Origin: Aselliscus stoliczkanus
Taxonomy: Eukaryota > Chordata > Mammalia > Chiroptera > Hipposideridae
Assembly: GCA_033961575.1 (NCBI GenBank)
Contig: CM066735.1
Span: forward strand, 90,527,449-90,591,448
Length of the DNA stretch: 64,000 nt
Direction of reading: 5' to 3'
Position numbers and translations under genes: made by a program. Within the stretch, counting starts at the first letter, position 1. Every line of letters begins with the position of its first letter. A model generated the notes under the pieces. It saw nothing but the letters and a program-made list of their open reading frames with translations, had not been told where the DNA came from and ran no database searches. This document shows positions 1-11,965 of the stretch, in pieces.

Positions 1-175
1 GTTTTCCTGATTTAGTTTAAGTTCAATACCTAGATAACATATGATACTCAAAGACTGATATAGGCACTCTCACCTCAAAGAGTATACAGATCTCTTTAAA
101 AGGAAAAAAAGAAAATTATGGCTTCTTTCTCATCCATTTTTTAAAAAAATATAGCTAACATAAAATATAACATTA

Positions 176-617
176 GGGGCTGGATGAGTGGCTCATTGGT
201 TAAGAGCTGGCTTGGGATGCCAGTGGCCCTGGTTCGGATCCCACATATAAGGGCCAGTGATACTGCCCTCCACAGCTAACAACAGCTCCACCTGGTGCTG
301 GGCTGTGAGCCCCGGTGACGGCGTAGGCTGCAGCCCCTGCTGCAATGGGCTGCCATAGGCTACAGTGAGTGGCCGGCAGCCAGCATGAGCAGCTGGCAGC
401 CAGTGTGAGCTGCCAATAGCCACGGTGAGTGACATCCAGAGGCCGGCAAGTGATCTGCCTCATCCGGGAAGAGCACAATGACGATACCAACATGGGCCAG
501 TGAAGCGATGTCCTCCGCAACTAGACTGAAGAACAAAAAGACAGCAACTTATCTGTTCCCCTTCCCTGATTCCCCAAGGCTGTTCCCCTCCCCCAATTCC
601 CCAATAAAATCTTAAAG
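176..617 (+). mobile_element. Full-length long tRNA-derived SINE, bat VES-like
   Basis: The element opens with a tRNA-like head (GGGGCTGGATGAGTGGCTCA, then TTAAGAGCTGG and a B-box-like GGTTCGGATCCC). A roughly 330-bp body follows, with degenerate repeats of GTGAGTGGCCGGCAG and GCCAGTGTGAGCTGCC, and the end is CCCCAATTCCCCAATAAAATC plus an A-rich tail. The flanks carry an imperfect duplication, AAATATAACATTA at 163-175 and a similar 15-mer at 618-632. The tail resembles bat VES SINEs as I remember them. The AATAAA is the SINE's own end, not a gene's poly(A) signal. Confidence 0.88.
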
Positions 618-632
618 AAATATATTACGTTA

Positions 633-1308
633 GTTTGGCTCCTTCCTAATTCTTGAAAGATTCAGTTTATTGCATATTGCATAAATATGCAAAAACATGA
701 AATTCTTAAGTCCTTATGTTTGAGGTGTTCTATAGCAATAAAGCCAAAAAAAAGGTTAAAGAAAATTCAACATATACAATTATGAAAAAAAGAAAATTAA
801 TCACATATCTTCAACATATTAGATAATATTAGTTTATTGAAACTATGTCACTGTTCCCCACATGAATGTGGGCTGACTGCAATGGCCCAGTCCCCATGGC
901 ATTGTCACATCACCACGGCTTGGTGCTCTGCGGAAATTTTTTCCCTCTTCAGTTCTCTATTTAAACCACTCTAAGATCCTTAATGTTACTAAAACTTCAC
1001 TGACACAAACACATTATTATCTCCATATTTAGTCTGGTTTTCTCCTCCCTGAATCATTTCTACAATTAAAGTAATACTAGTTGGAACTAACATGATAGTA
1101 AACATCATCACAATGTGGTCAACCAGATGATCAAAAATGTACTCAGATCCATTCTACTTAGATTACGCATGCACTAAAAACAAACAGAATAAAGAATGCC
1201 TCAGCCAAAGAAACCCTGAAAAAGATAACCAGAGACCAAGATTTGGGGACAATTAACTTAGTACAGAAGTATCGAAAATACAGAATCCATACCCTACAAG
1301 ACTAAGTG
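633..1308. other. Unique AT-rich DNA, no feature seen
   Basis: No repeat, exon or RNA gene is recognisable. A short stretch of higher GC at about 855-935 has no identifiable origin. Confidence 0.5.
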
Positions 1309-1512
1309 ACAGGGTCTGACATTCCTAGGTTCAAATTCCATGTCTATCATTTTCATTTGTGTGATTTTAGGCAAGCTGTTTAATCTCCCTTAGCCTCAGT
1401 TTTCTCATTTGCAAAACAACAAGAGTAACACCCATCTAAGAACACATCAGTATGGATCCAATATACTGTCGTCAAACATTTAAAACATAATAAGTTCTCT
1501 ATAAATATCTGC
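1309..1512 (+). repeat. MIR SINE, sense
   Basis: It has the MIR order of motifs: GGTTCAAATTCC, TGTGTGATTTTAGGCAAG, TTAGCCTCAGTTTTCTCATT, then an A-rich stretch and a 3' end near TAAATATCTG. It is heavily diverged, as expected for this mammal-wide family. Confidence 0.85.
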
Positions 1513-2992
1513 TATTTTTATGATTTCAGCACTCTCAAAGCAGTCGAAGTCTGTGGAAAATATATGAGAAAATAGGACAGTGGGATATAAGTGACTTGTT
1601 AGAAGAGATGTTGAAAATATGCTTGTTGATTGGGGATTGGTTGCCAATCAGCCGGTTTCTTGCCACTTTTAAACAACTCAAGAAGTCACTAAATGAGACA
1701 AACTAGGATATAAGTTAGGTGTACCATGGGCTGTGAAACAGCCAATCATTGGCATGTCTAAGACCTCATGATTTCTAAAGGAGGTGATCTAAATAGCCAT
1801 CTTGACATGATTTAGGGTCTCAAATTTCCCCTGACCACATCAATTAATATACATACCATGGCACTATCTTCCTTAATTGTTATACACAGAAAGTGTTAAG
1901 ACATTCACAATATTGTTATTCACGTGTTTTGAATCAGAACCATTCTTGTTTTTCTCTCATTCTCATTTTGAAAATTAAAGCTCAAGAGTGTTTGATATTG
2001 AAATAAAATACCCTCCTAAAATCTCCACCTTCCATGTCATAATGACAATGGCAATTGACCCCAATGAATGCTAAATTTTCAATCTCACAGCAATACTGCA
2101 AATTCTAATCTTTGAGATTCTGTCATTCCACTCTGCTTATTCAGAAAATGGATCCATCTGTAGGTATAAAATGCAATTTTCAGGAAAATGGCACCTTAAA
2201 ATATTCTGACACAATGTTCCATCAGCAGTCCTTATAGTTAGACAAATAAAGACAATGAAGAGCCATGCAGACCTGTTAACATCTGCTCAAAACCTGCACC
2301 CTCATTTCTGTGCCTCTTCTAGCACTAACTCAAGCTAGAATTCATTTAGATAATTCCTTAAGCTCTGAATGCTCAGCATGTCACATTTCCACCCAGTCTC
2401 ATTTATATAATTAGTGCTAACATATGGCCCACAATCAACATTGGAGATTTGGAATCATTTTTAGCATGCCGTTAGACCTAAAAGGGTATGGATTCAATAT
2501 GGAGGGAAGAGAATTAGGCATGCAAATTCCATTTGCGATAACAAGAGTGTAGCAATGGAAATTTACCCCCAAAAGGTTTGGCTGCTAATCACATAGCAAG
2601 CAGAAAGAATTACATTCTTAATAACCTTCACCAAGTGCAATAAAAGGAAATAGAAGTTTGTTTTATGTGAGGCTTTGGGTTACTATTTCTCCCGGTAAAC
2701 TCAGAATTTTTTTAACAAAACCAGTGCTAACCATTTAGATTACTCTAACAGAATTCTCCCTTGCATGATCTGCTTTAGGCATCTAAGTCAAGAAACCCTC
2801 TTGGCATCATTCACTAAGTCCATAGTCAATGCTGGAGAATCTACAGTGAACACTCTTTTCCTGGATGATATTAGATGATTCCTAACTCTTCTTTCATTGA
2901 ATCTTCATTCCGTATGTTGGCCTTTCCAAAACTTGGTAGCCCAAACCTAGACTCATTGCTTTAAACTTTTCTTAGTTAAAAAGAAAAGATTT
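1513..2992. other. Unique DNA with possible regulatory sequence
   Basis: No repeat or exon is recognised. The part at about 2390-2680 is locally information-rich and contains a paired octamer-like motif at 2520-2538, so it may be conserved noncoding sequence. Confidence 0.4.
2520..2538. promoter_or_regulatory. Inverted pair of POU octamer-like motifs
   Basis: ATGCAAAT at 2520-2527 is a perfect octamer and is followed 3 bases later by ATTTGCGA, one base from its inverse with the last two positions differing (consensus ATTTGCAT). POU-family proteins bind the octamer; a function here is inference. Confidence 0.25.
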
Positions 2993-3100
2993 GGGGCCGG
3001 CCGAGTGGTGAGGTGGTTAAGCGCTGGCTTGGGAAGCCAGCGGTCCTGATTCGGTCCCACATATGAGAGTCAGTGACACTGCCCTCAAAAAAAAAAAAAA
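2993..3100 (+). mobile_element. Short tRNA-derived SINE
   Basis: This is the short member of the VES-like family: the tRNA head GGGGCCGGCCGAGTGGTGAG, GGTTAAGCGCTGGC, a B-box GATTCGGTCCC, then CACTGCCCTC running straight into A14. It has no long body. The anticodon-like hairpin is perfect: GCTGGC, loop TTGGGAA, GCCAGC. No clear target-site duplication was found. Confidence 0.88.
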
Positions 3101-3274
3101 TGTTTGATATAGATGGAGGATACAAGGAATAAAAATGCAAATTAAAGAGCTAAGTTCCAGAAGCTTCACAAATCAAAAACTGAATCCATAAGTTAATGGA
3201 GAAAGCAGTCTCTTAAACCAACACACCTCATTTTTTTTTTCATAAATTAATACCACTAGTGCTCTTGGTAATAC
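3101..3274. other. No feature seen
   Basis: Unique AT-rich sequence with a T11 run near 3230. Confidence 0.5.
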
Positions 3275-3478
3275 TGCTGTGTGCTTAACTATGTGTCAGA
3301 CAATATAATGCAGAGTTAACAAATATAATAGCACTTGATCTTACAAAACCCCTAAAGTTGAGATTATCTTGATTTCACAGATGAATAAATTGAGGTCCCC
3401 TGATCTCAGTAAAGTCCCTCAGGTAGTAATGTCAGACAATTCCAAAGCCTATGCTTGCAATTACTATGCTATTCTGCT
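3275..3478 (-). repeat. MIR SINE, antisense, degraded
   Basis: Antisense MIR landmarks appear in order: ATGTGTCAGACAATATAATG, GATTTCACAGATGAATAAAT, TTGAGG, CTCAGGTAGTAATG and TCCAAAGCCTATGCT. They correspond to the TGCCAGGCAC, TTTTACAGATGAGGAAACTG and ACAGCTAGTAAGTG motifs of the family. Confidence 0.7.
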
Positions 3479-3849
3479 CCCAAGTTCTTAGTTCTCTGTA
3501 TGTATATCTTCTACTCCCTTATCTTCCAGCCTTCATGGTTAATTAGCCATCAAGTTCTTGTTAGCTCTTAACACCAAAATTATTCACATCTGTCTGTTCA
3601 TCCCAAGGTAATGCATTAGATTAGAGACTAATTATCTCAAATATGAATTAGAGTAAATAAATCCTTAGGTCTATTGCAAATTTAAGGTTTGATACATTTA
3701 TAATTATTGCTTTCTGGATGGTATCTTCCCAGCCCCAACAGCTATAAACACAGTTACAAAAATAAAAAAATAAAAACAACTCAGCACCTAGTGCAATGAT
3801 GGTACCTAGGAGGTATTAAAAGAGATGAATTTCTAGATGAACTGGAACC

Positions 3850-3962
3850 ATGAAACCTGGGTATCACAATCTCAATCTCATTTTTTAGCACAAAATAGCT
3901 GTGAGACCTTGAGCAGATGACTTAACTCTTCTGAATTTAAATGAAAACATCTAAAAATGAGG
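3850..3962 (+). repeat. MIR fragment, sense
   Basis: AAAATAGCTGTGAGACCTTG followed by AGCAGATGACTTAACTCTTC matches the MIR core (AGCTGTGTGACCTTGGGCAA GTTACTTAACCTCTC). The 3' half is lost. Confidence 0.65.
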
Positions 3963-6900
3963 AGCCACAATCAAAAAAATCTAAAAAAGCTTACACATCA
4001 ATATGGCCAAATGGTCCTATGCTGTGAAAACTTTGTACGCTCGTTGGAAAAAAATTTAAAACCTTCAGCTTGGGATCCTGATTAGCCAGGATCCTCTCAT
4101 AGGAAAGCTTGATGAGACAAAGAATACCACAAATCTAACACCTGGGTTTACCCTAAATTTTAGGCCTCTCAACCATGTAAATTGGGCAGGCCACTTTACG
4201 TAAACATCAGTCTTTTTGGCTTTAGAAGAAGGAATTGGAATCTAGATTCAAGATTCGCAATTGCTGGTCCAGGAATGAAGTGTTCAGCAGTCTATAGGAA
4301 AATGAGGCAAAGATAAGGACAATATAGTGCATTTCATAAAGTTATATTTATTCAGTTCAAAGGACTTTCTTTTACTCTATGGTTGTTTATTTCCTATTTT
4401 TGCATTAAAATAGCCTTTCTTTAAAGAAATAGTTTTTTGAAAATATCCTTTAATATAGTGAAAAATTGGTGATCCAAAGTTAGTCCAATAGCTCCAAGAA
4501 TGTTCAGGAAGGCTCCATTTCCCCTAATAATCAGTTATTTTAGTTTTCTGTTTCTGATGGCTTTTCCCATCCACCCTATATTCTTCACCTATGACTGTTC
4601 TTTTCTCTCTGCAGCCTCTATTAATTCAGAAATGGAATCCCCTTTAACTCATCCCCATTCTAAAGTATTGGCAATATGTTTGTGTGTTTTTTTCTTTCCA
4701 CAAGCTATTAGTAATAGAAGGGGGCTTCCACTACAGCATGAGATTTAAACAACTTAAATCTTGCTCTGAAAAGTACCTTGGTCAACTCCATCTTGGATAA
4801 TTCCTTACTGACCGTCTTTTCTCCCTGGGTCCCAATACTAATTTTTCTCCCTAAATTTCTATACAGTATTTCTCACAAAGAACACATTGGATGAGGACAT
4901 TTAACAGTCCAAGAAGTCAACTAACTTACTTAACAAAGTCAGTAAGGAACATAGTCATATTCTAAATCCATAGCCTTGTAACTCCCGAGTCCATGCTTTC
5001 CCCATATCCCATCACTGTCAAGTGGCAGAATGAAATCCTATGGTCCATGCCGTCCCCCCAGCATGTAGCAAGTTAGAGTGGCTGGTTATGCTGAGAACAC
5101 ACGTGATCAGGAACTCAATTTGGTCCAGCTAAAGGAGAGTGCCTTTGGGACATTGCCGTAGAGATCCAAGACAAGGAAAATCATAGGAGAGGAATTAGAT
5201 AGAGAGGAAATCTGAGTTGTTGCTTAGCCAGGTAGCTCACTTGAATAACTATTTTGAAAACTAAAATGGTATGAAGTCTTTCCTAGCCCCTTATCCTAGC
5301 GTAAAAAGTAAGAGAAAATGGAATTAATTTAGATCTTTAAACAAAAGACATAGCTCTTCCTTTTCCACATTGAATCTCCTCTCCACACTTGTCAACATCA
5401 TAGACCTGTATCTTAGTCCTGAGACTTTTCTGAACCAATGAAGAAATGTCACTCACTGAGCTGCTCCCATTATTTCCATGGCTGAATAGAAAGGACTATT
5501 TGGTATGAAATTGTCAAATGAAACTCCTTTTTTACGATGAAAAGTTGACACAATGAGCCACACCTTTGGTTGCAGACACAGACCACGGCCACCATTTAAA
5601 GGAGACATGTACAAATTATTGCCAATGATGACATTTCTTTCCTACTAAAGTCAATAGTGAAGGGTTTCAGAGCTATGCAACCATCCCCAGAGCTCATTTA
5701 CATAATAAAATTAAAGCGTGCTTAAATGAGTGAGAATTGTTTTGATGAGAATCATAAAATTTATTTTAAACGAATGACATTTGCTTATAAGGAAAAGCAT
5801 GACATAAACTATTACTTGTGTGTACAGATTGTATTATGTAAATTATTCCTCAATGCATGTGTGCACATGTGTTAGCATCATTCTCAAAACACACATGTTC
5901 ATGTATGATTACATAAAGGCATCAGTGTAGTATGTGTTACAATGTTCTAACAAATTAACTTCCAGTATTAGAAAAACGGAAGCTCAGGGGAATTAACTTC
6001 GTTAGTTTTGCAAAGAACAGGCTCATCGGCTGTGATGGTTTTCACAGAAGGTTTTAAATTTTACAAATCATTACCAGAATAGTTAATCTAAAATCAAAAA
6101 GTGCTGCATATGGTCTTGAAAAAGAGAAACAATAGTGTTGATCAAAATTTGACCCCAATGAAACTCTTTTGGATTAGAATATCTAGGAAGAATTTGCCTT
6201 TTCTCTGACTCAATAAATACTTTCTATGACAAAAGAGCCTGGGGCATGCCTAAAATAAGACAATTGCTTTTTGAAGTGATAGCCTTAAATTATACAAGAG
6301 ATGAATCTTACATTCTTTTATAGACAATAGTCACGAAAGCTTCACTTTTACTTCTCATGACAGTTTCAACAGTCAGAGCAGACTAGCGCTGAAGACTTAT
6401 CCAGGCTCCTCACAGATATTTAACCCAGGGATGGCCTTTCCCTTTGGAATTTTGGCAAAGTACACCCTACACACTCCACAGCATTTAATTAACTGGAGAC
6501 CATTCTCAAGTGCACTTAATTATAGGTCAGTGTTCTGACTATATAAATCATGGAAAAGGAAAGGAAATGACACAAAAACCCTAGACTAATATAATTTATA
6601 GCTATCTGAACTAACACAAGGAAAAAAAATGGTACTGTGCTATAATTAAAGATTAGGTTAGTGCCAAAAATCATAATTTTCTGCCTGGCTTTAAAAGCAA
6701 ATGTCATGTTAATGACAGTTAACTTTTGATTACGCAGGGATGATTATATAGAGAGTTTGTGGATTATCTATACCCTCATTTTCTTTCCTTCTTTCTCATG
6801 TTGCTTTATTGCTAATTAATCCCTCTATCAGAATTCTGATTAGGGAAAGGAAAAGAAGTAGAAAATCAAATTAGTCATTTGGACTGATTGTTAGCTGCCT

Positions 6901-7400
6901 TGGTTAAGACTCTTGGTTAAGCTGATGGGAAAAGTCCTTTCTGCATTTTAAAGCCCTGTATTACTCAGTGACTTTTTAACCAAGATTCTCTGAAGTTGGG
7001 TATCCTGAGAAGGTATAAAATTCTGTCACAAATTATAGCCTTGGGATATTTTCATTTTATAGTGTCACCTGAGGTCCCAATACCTAAAATTTAGAAAACT
7101 TCTTTTCTCAGTCTGTTCATATGTAAAACAAATAGAATCTCAGAAAAAAGTCTGTATCCCTATCACCATCACACATCTGACAATTCTGATGCTATCTGCG
7201 AACATCTGCACCAATGCCATGTTCCATACAAACTCACACGGGGTGATACCATTTCCATTAGGAAAGCTCATTTAGAGGAGTGTCTCTATAATATAATTTT
7301 GAGATCATAAGACGATTTATTTTAAAGGTATGATTTGGCTCTTCAACAACAACACTGTTTCCAAATAGTTAAGTTCTAGAAGACATCCGGGTTCCCTCAA
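3963..7400. other. Long AT-rich unique stretch
   Basis: No gene, RNA or confident repeat is seen over about 3.4 kb. The 82-codon frame at 4500-4748 is hydrophobic and unlike known proteins, and I treat it as chance. The stretch from 5500 to 6720 lacks repeats and could include conserved noncoding sequence. Confidence 0.45.
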
Positions 7401-8335
7401 ATTAATTTTCCAATTTATGTATTCTCCTAAAATATCATGAAACAAAATGCACCTACTCCGTGCCAGTTCATCGGTGGTGAAATCAAGGGAAGATTAAAAA
7501 TGAGTAGAAACAATGAACAATCAGACAGAGCTCTCTGCCAACGGGCCTGCAATAAAAATAAGCCAACAGACTGCCATGTTGTTGCAATTCAGCTATGATT
7601 ATGCTATATTAGAGTAATCATGTAAGAAAGTAAAAACAAACAATCCGATTTTTGAATCTAAACAAGATTCCCTCATCCTGCCAGGCCTGCTTGAAAACAC
7701 TCCACCGAGTTCCCATCATAAGCCGTCTTAACATAACATATGGCAGCATATTCCACATCTTGAGGATTGTGAAAAATCAGCACAAACTTAGTTCTCTAAT
7801 ATCTGCCTATAGAATGAGGAGTGTGAATGTTTCAGAACATTAGCAACAGATTTTTAACATTAATTTCACTTCTGTGAAATCAGAACAGACTCCATACAAT
7901 ATGAGCATGGGTTGAAGTGATTTAAAAAAGAGAAGAAAAAGAAGAAAAAGCCTGAAGGAGAAAGTAACTGTTTGAATAGGATGGGTTACCAGACTTTTAT
8001 ATACTGCCATGGCTTTTGTTTTCTGCTTTTTATTTTTTTAAAGGCATGACAATTTTTGTTTGTTGGCTTTGCAGTTTGTATATCTATTGCTCACCAGAGA
8101 GGGAAAGGAATTAAGTGCTATTTTCTTTTTTTTTTAACCTATTGGAGCTCGGTGGGATGCATACAGATAGAATGACATAATGCCTTTGTTCTATACCTAA
8201 ATGTAACAAAGTAATTTGACTTCTGTTTAAAGCCTGCAACAGAGTATGCAAGTGCCTTATGGATTGAATTAGCCAGCTACAGCCCATTACTGAGCTTTAT
8301 GAACAAAATGACAAAACATTAATAAACAGCTGCCT
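7401..8335. other. Repeat-free stretch, candidate conserved noncoding element
   Basis: About 930 bp without repeat signatures. It has balanced composition, several homeodomain-type ATTA/TAAT cores and an E-box CAGCTG beside CATTAATAAACAGCTGCC near 8315. No splice-flanked frame is present. The call rests on texture only, since conservation cannot be tested here. Confidence 0.35.
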
Positions 8336-11300
8336 TTCAAAAATACCCACCTCTGGAAAACATAAGCTAATGAAATCATAGTCTAAAAGGAGTGTAAACC
8401 AATATTATAATACCACATGATATGGTTCGTTAAACACTTCAAGTCTTTAGGGTGCTTTTCGGAATTGCAAAATATTTCTGTCATCTTCCCACTGTAATTT
8501 GGTACTCTAAAATACCATTAACTTTTAAATGTACCAATTTGCTTTTTGCTGCTTGATAAATCTTATTCATCATTCATAAGCTCTAAATTCATTTTATGTT
8601 TTATGATAGCTCACTCAAAAACTTTTTGCAGTACAGAAAATTCATCAATATAAAACTTGGAAATGAAACAGTATTTGGTCCTAACAATATGGGAATACAG
8701 CCATTAAATGGATATAATTATTTATGACAGGAAAAATTATTCATATTTTGATTATGAAAGCAACGAAAATACTTACTAACACTAAGTATAGCTGGAGCAG
8801 AAGAGGTGTGAAATTATTAGTTTCATGCATTTGACTACAAAGGGACAGAAATTTTTATCGATGGAGACTTCTGGCTTATTTATATACAATATATAGACCA
8901 AGGCCAAATCCAACGTAAGAAAAATAAGAAATTCATAGCATAATATGAGCCTTCAGCAGACATGTAAGTAAGAAAGACAAAAGCAATTTAAATCTTCAAA
9001 GTCATCCAAACAATACATTAAAAAGAGGTATTCCTACCAGAAAGATATGCCAGATTATCTCTGGGTTACATTAATTCACCCTGAGATGTGTCAGTAACTT
9101 GTCCAGCCCTCAGTCAGAATGGTAGGCAAGCAGTTATCTGACTAACAACCATTAAAGCATGGCATCTGATTTTTCACTCGAGAGAGAACCACAATGCAAC
9201 GGCTTTGCATTTTCCCTTCCCTAGCTAGCTAGGGCTGAGAACACAGCTGAATTTCACAAGTCATGATGAACACAAAAACTCAGACAATACCTTTTGGCAA
9301 AATAACAATGGAAATTGCTCCATTATTTATCATCATGCTCTTCAAAGGAAACTTCATTGAGAAGCTGGGAAGTCTGCTTAACAAAACAAAACAAAAACAT
9401 CATTCTCTAAAGGTTCCAAGGATACTAAGAAAGGTCTCTATTCTCCCATTAGAATGTATGCAGTTTATTACCTTACCGGAAAATACAAGGTAGTATAAAT
9501 GTGTGTGTGTATATTTGTGTGTATAATATAATATAGATAATTGTTATGTATACTTGAGTTATGATGTGAATTTTTTTGTTTCTTAGTATTTGTCTGATGC
9601 TTTCTTACCACATTACAACTTATCACACACTGCAATACAAAGGAAAAGTGATCATAAAAACCTATTTATTTATATCATTTTATTTCTCACATAAATTGTT
9701 TCTAAGTGCTTAAAGTGGCCATTTTATAAAGAATAAGGTTTCTGGCCTTCTAGAGCATTTGTTCTTCTGAGTGTTCTAATCATTTTTGCTATTAATGAGG
9801 TCAGCTGTGGAGGCATGTGCCAGATATAGACTCCCAATTCACACTAACCATCAGACCATACCACCTCTTCTGGCTGGAAGAGGTCTTGCTTTGAACAGGT
9901 AAAACCCTACTCAGTGTCAAGACCATGAAAGGCACAAGTCACTAAATAAGCTAACAAAACTAACACATTTGAAAATGCAATGTCATTTGAACTGGCTTCT
10001 TGAAAACTTCCTTATCAGTATTCAAAAATCTACATTTAGGGAAGATTTTTAAATAGGCTTAGAAAAACAATTTAAGGATGTAAAATATTCTTTCCCTAAT
10101 AGATTCATGTTTTAAACATTAATTTCATGAAGATCTGTAAAGAAAATTTATAGTGAAATACTGTTATTATTTGTCTTTTTCTTCAAAAGTCAACAATTCC
10201 CTTTTAAGAGACTGGAAAGATACAGGTAATTATTTAAAAGAATTGTTTTGCAGTATTTTTATACTTTATCATTGCTTTCTTTTTAAATAGATTTATATAC
10301 AGGGAAATAACCTCAAATTCAATTACTTGTCTCCCTTCTTCCTAGGAAATTATTTCACTTTTATTTATGACATTATAGCCACATATTGAAATGTCACAAA
10401 TCTGAATCATATTTTATAGAAATTTTCTTAAAGAAGATAGATTTATTTTTGCTACTTAAGTGAATCTGCAAGTTACTTCATTTAAGAATATTTTATTCTT
10501 AAAAAATAATTATATAGGTTTCCTCTCTCATGATGGTTAATTACTTTCTTTGAGCAGAGACAAACAAGAATAAAAGAGAGATTAGCACCTCCATGAATTC
10601 TGTCAGTCAGCGGTAGTTTTTTCAAATGAAGTAGCAATTAATTATGATATAATCCAACTGGATGTTTCTTGCTTAATTAATAAATAGTATTTTCCTGGCC
10701 ACAGATCAAAACCTCTATTAACAAACAGTCTCTCTCAATAACTTGTTGAATACAATACTATTTGTCCTCATTTTTTAATTACTGAAAAGATCAGATTAGA
10801 TAAATCTGATAAACTTTGCTCATGATAAATATGTAGGAGATTTTGAGGTTACATGAAAATTACAACAGAACTATTCCATATATTAATACATCTGGGTATA
10901 TGCACAAATGTGTGCATATGTACATACTTAAAGAGAACACATTTAAAATATACACATAATGAGCACTTTGGAGTTGCTATTGAAAATGAATTTCATGTCA
11001 ATTGAAGTGATGAAAGACAACATATATTAGCAACTTTAATGATTCTGGCAGTTAGTCCCTACACAAAGAAGAGCTATTGCACCTATCAGTGACAGATCTG
11101 TGTGGAGGCACATATGAAGAAGCTTACAATGACAGGTGTGAAGTTTACAGAAGCTGTTCAGTGCACTTTTAGATTGTACCCATCAGTCCCTTTATACCAG
11201 AAACAATGCTAGACTCTGGGTCATATATGGAAATCAGACGACTCCCTGCAAACTTCATAGAATTAGAGACATCTAATTTGGTCTTGACAGATCTGTAGAA

Positions 11301-11629
11301 CTGGGGTTTGGAAAAAAGAAGTTAAGATCATTGAGGTATGAAACCAAACAGACTATTCAAGTCCACTGGGATAGTGTATGTCTCTTGTACATTAGACATA
11401 GGGTAAGAGCAGAGAAATAAGGTGGAAAATAAACAAGGTAAAATTAAGAAAAGTCTTAAATGACATGCCAAGAAGTATAAGCTTTCCTTCTGTGGTTGGA
11501 AGGTGGGGAAATTTTCTGGCAAGACAGAGAAATAATTGGGGATATCTTAAAAATCTATTCAAGGAGAATGGAGTCATTAAGCATATGAATCTGCTCAAAT
11601 TATATTCAATTCATTGAGGCATAACCAAA
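8336..11629. other. AT-rich unique DNA
   Basis: Mostly very AT-rich with no gene. A short (GT)n/(TA)n tract lies at about 9501-9535. A GCTAGCTAGCTAGGG motif sits near 9222-9236. Nothing else is recognisable. Confidence 0.45.
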
Positions 11630-11868
11630 TAGTTAAAAGCATGGACTGTGGAGCCAGGCTGCCTGTTTTCAGTTCTCAGCTCCACTGCTTACAAGTTGTG
11701 TGACCTTGAGCAAATTACTTAAGTTTTTTGGTATTTATGCTTTCTCACCTTTATGGGGGGACAATTTCCTAAGGTTGCCATAAGAATTAAGTAGTTAACA
11801 TTTGAAAGATGTTACAGTGTCTGGCACAGTGTCTGGCACATAGTAAGCACTATGTAAATGTTTGGTAG
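11630..11868 (+). repeat. Near full-length MIR, sense
   Basis: Among the clearest MIRs in the window: AGCATGGACTGTGGAGCCAG, CTGCCTG, CAGCTCCACTGCTTACAAGT, TGTGTGACCTTGAGCAAATT, a CTCACC segment and CTGGCACATAGTAAGCACTA. Near the 3' end the 12-mer AGTGTCTGGCAC is directly duplicated (11816-11839). Confidence 0.92.
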
Positions 11869-11873
11869 ATAAA

Positions 11874-11965
11874 CATATATTAACTAAACTCCTATCATGT
11901 ACCAGGCATTGGAGATGTAAGAGTGAAAAAGACAAGGAACCAACTGCTCTGACAGAATTCACATC
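11874..11965 (-). repeat. L2 3'-end fragment, antisense
   Basis: CTCCTATCATGTACCAGGCA TTGGAGATGTAAGAGTGAAA and AAGACAAGGAACC follow the reverse complement of the L2 3' terminus. It directly abuts the MIR. Confidence 0.7.

Noticed and set aside
200..520. 106-codon minus-strand frame
   Set aside because: Antisense reading of the GC-rich SINE body.
600..617. AATAAA that could be a gene poly(A) signal
   Set aside because: It is part of the SINE 3' end and recurs in the other long copies.
2993..3060. tRNA-like head as a functional tRNA gene
   Set aside because: Acceptor stem does not pair as a mature tRNA, and the copy continues into the SINE tail.
10880..10925. Alternating TATGCACAAATGTGTGCATATG palindrome
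   Set aside because: Imperfect and AT/GT-alternating; consistent with low-complexity sequence.
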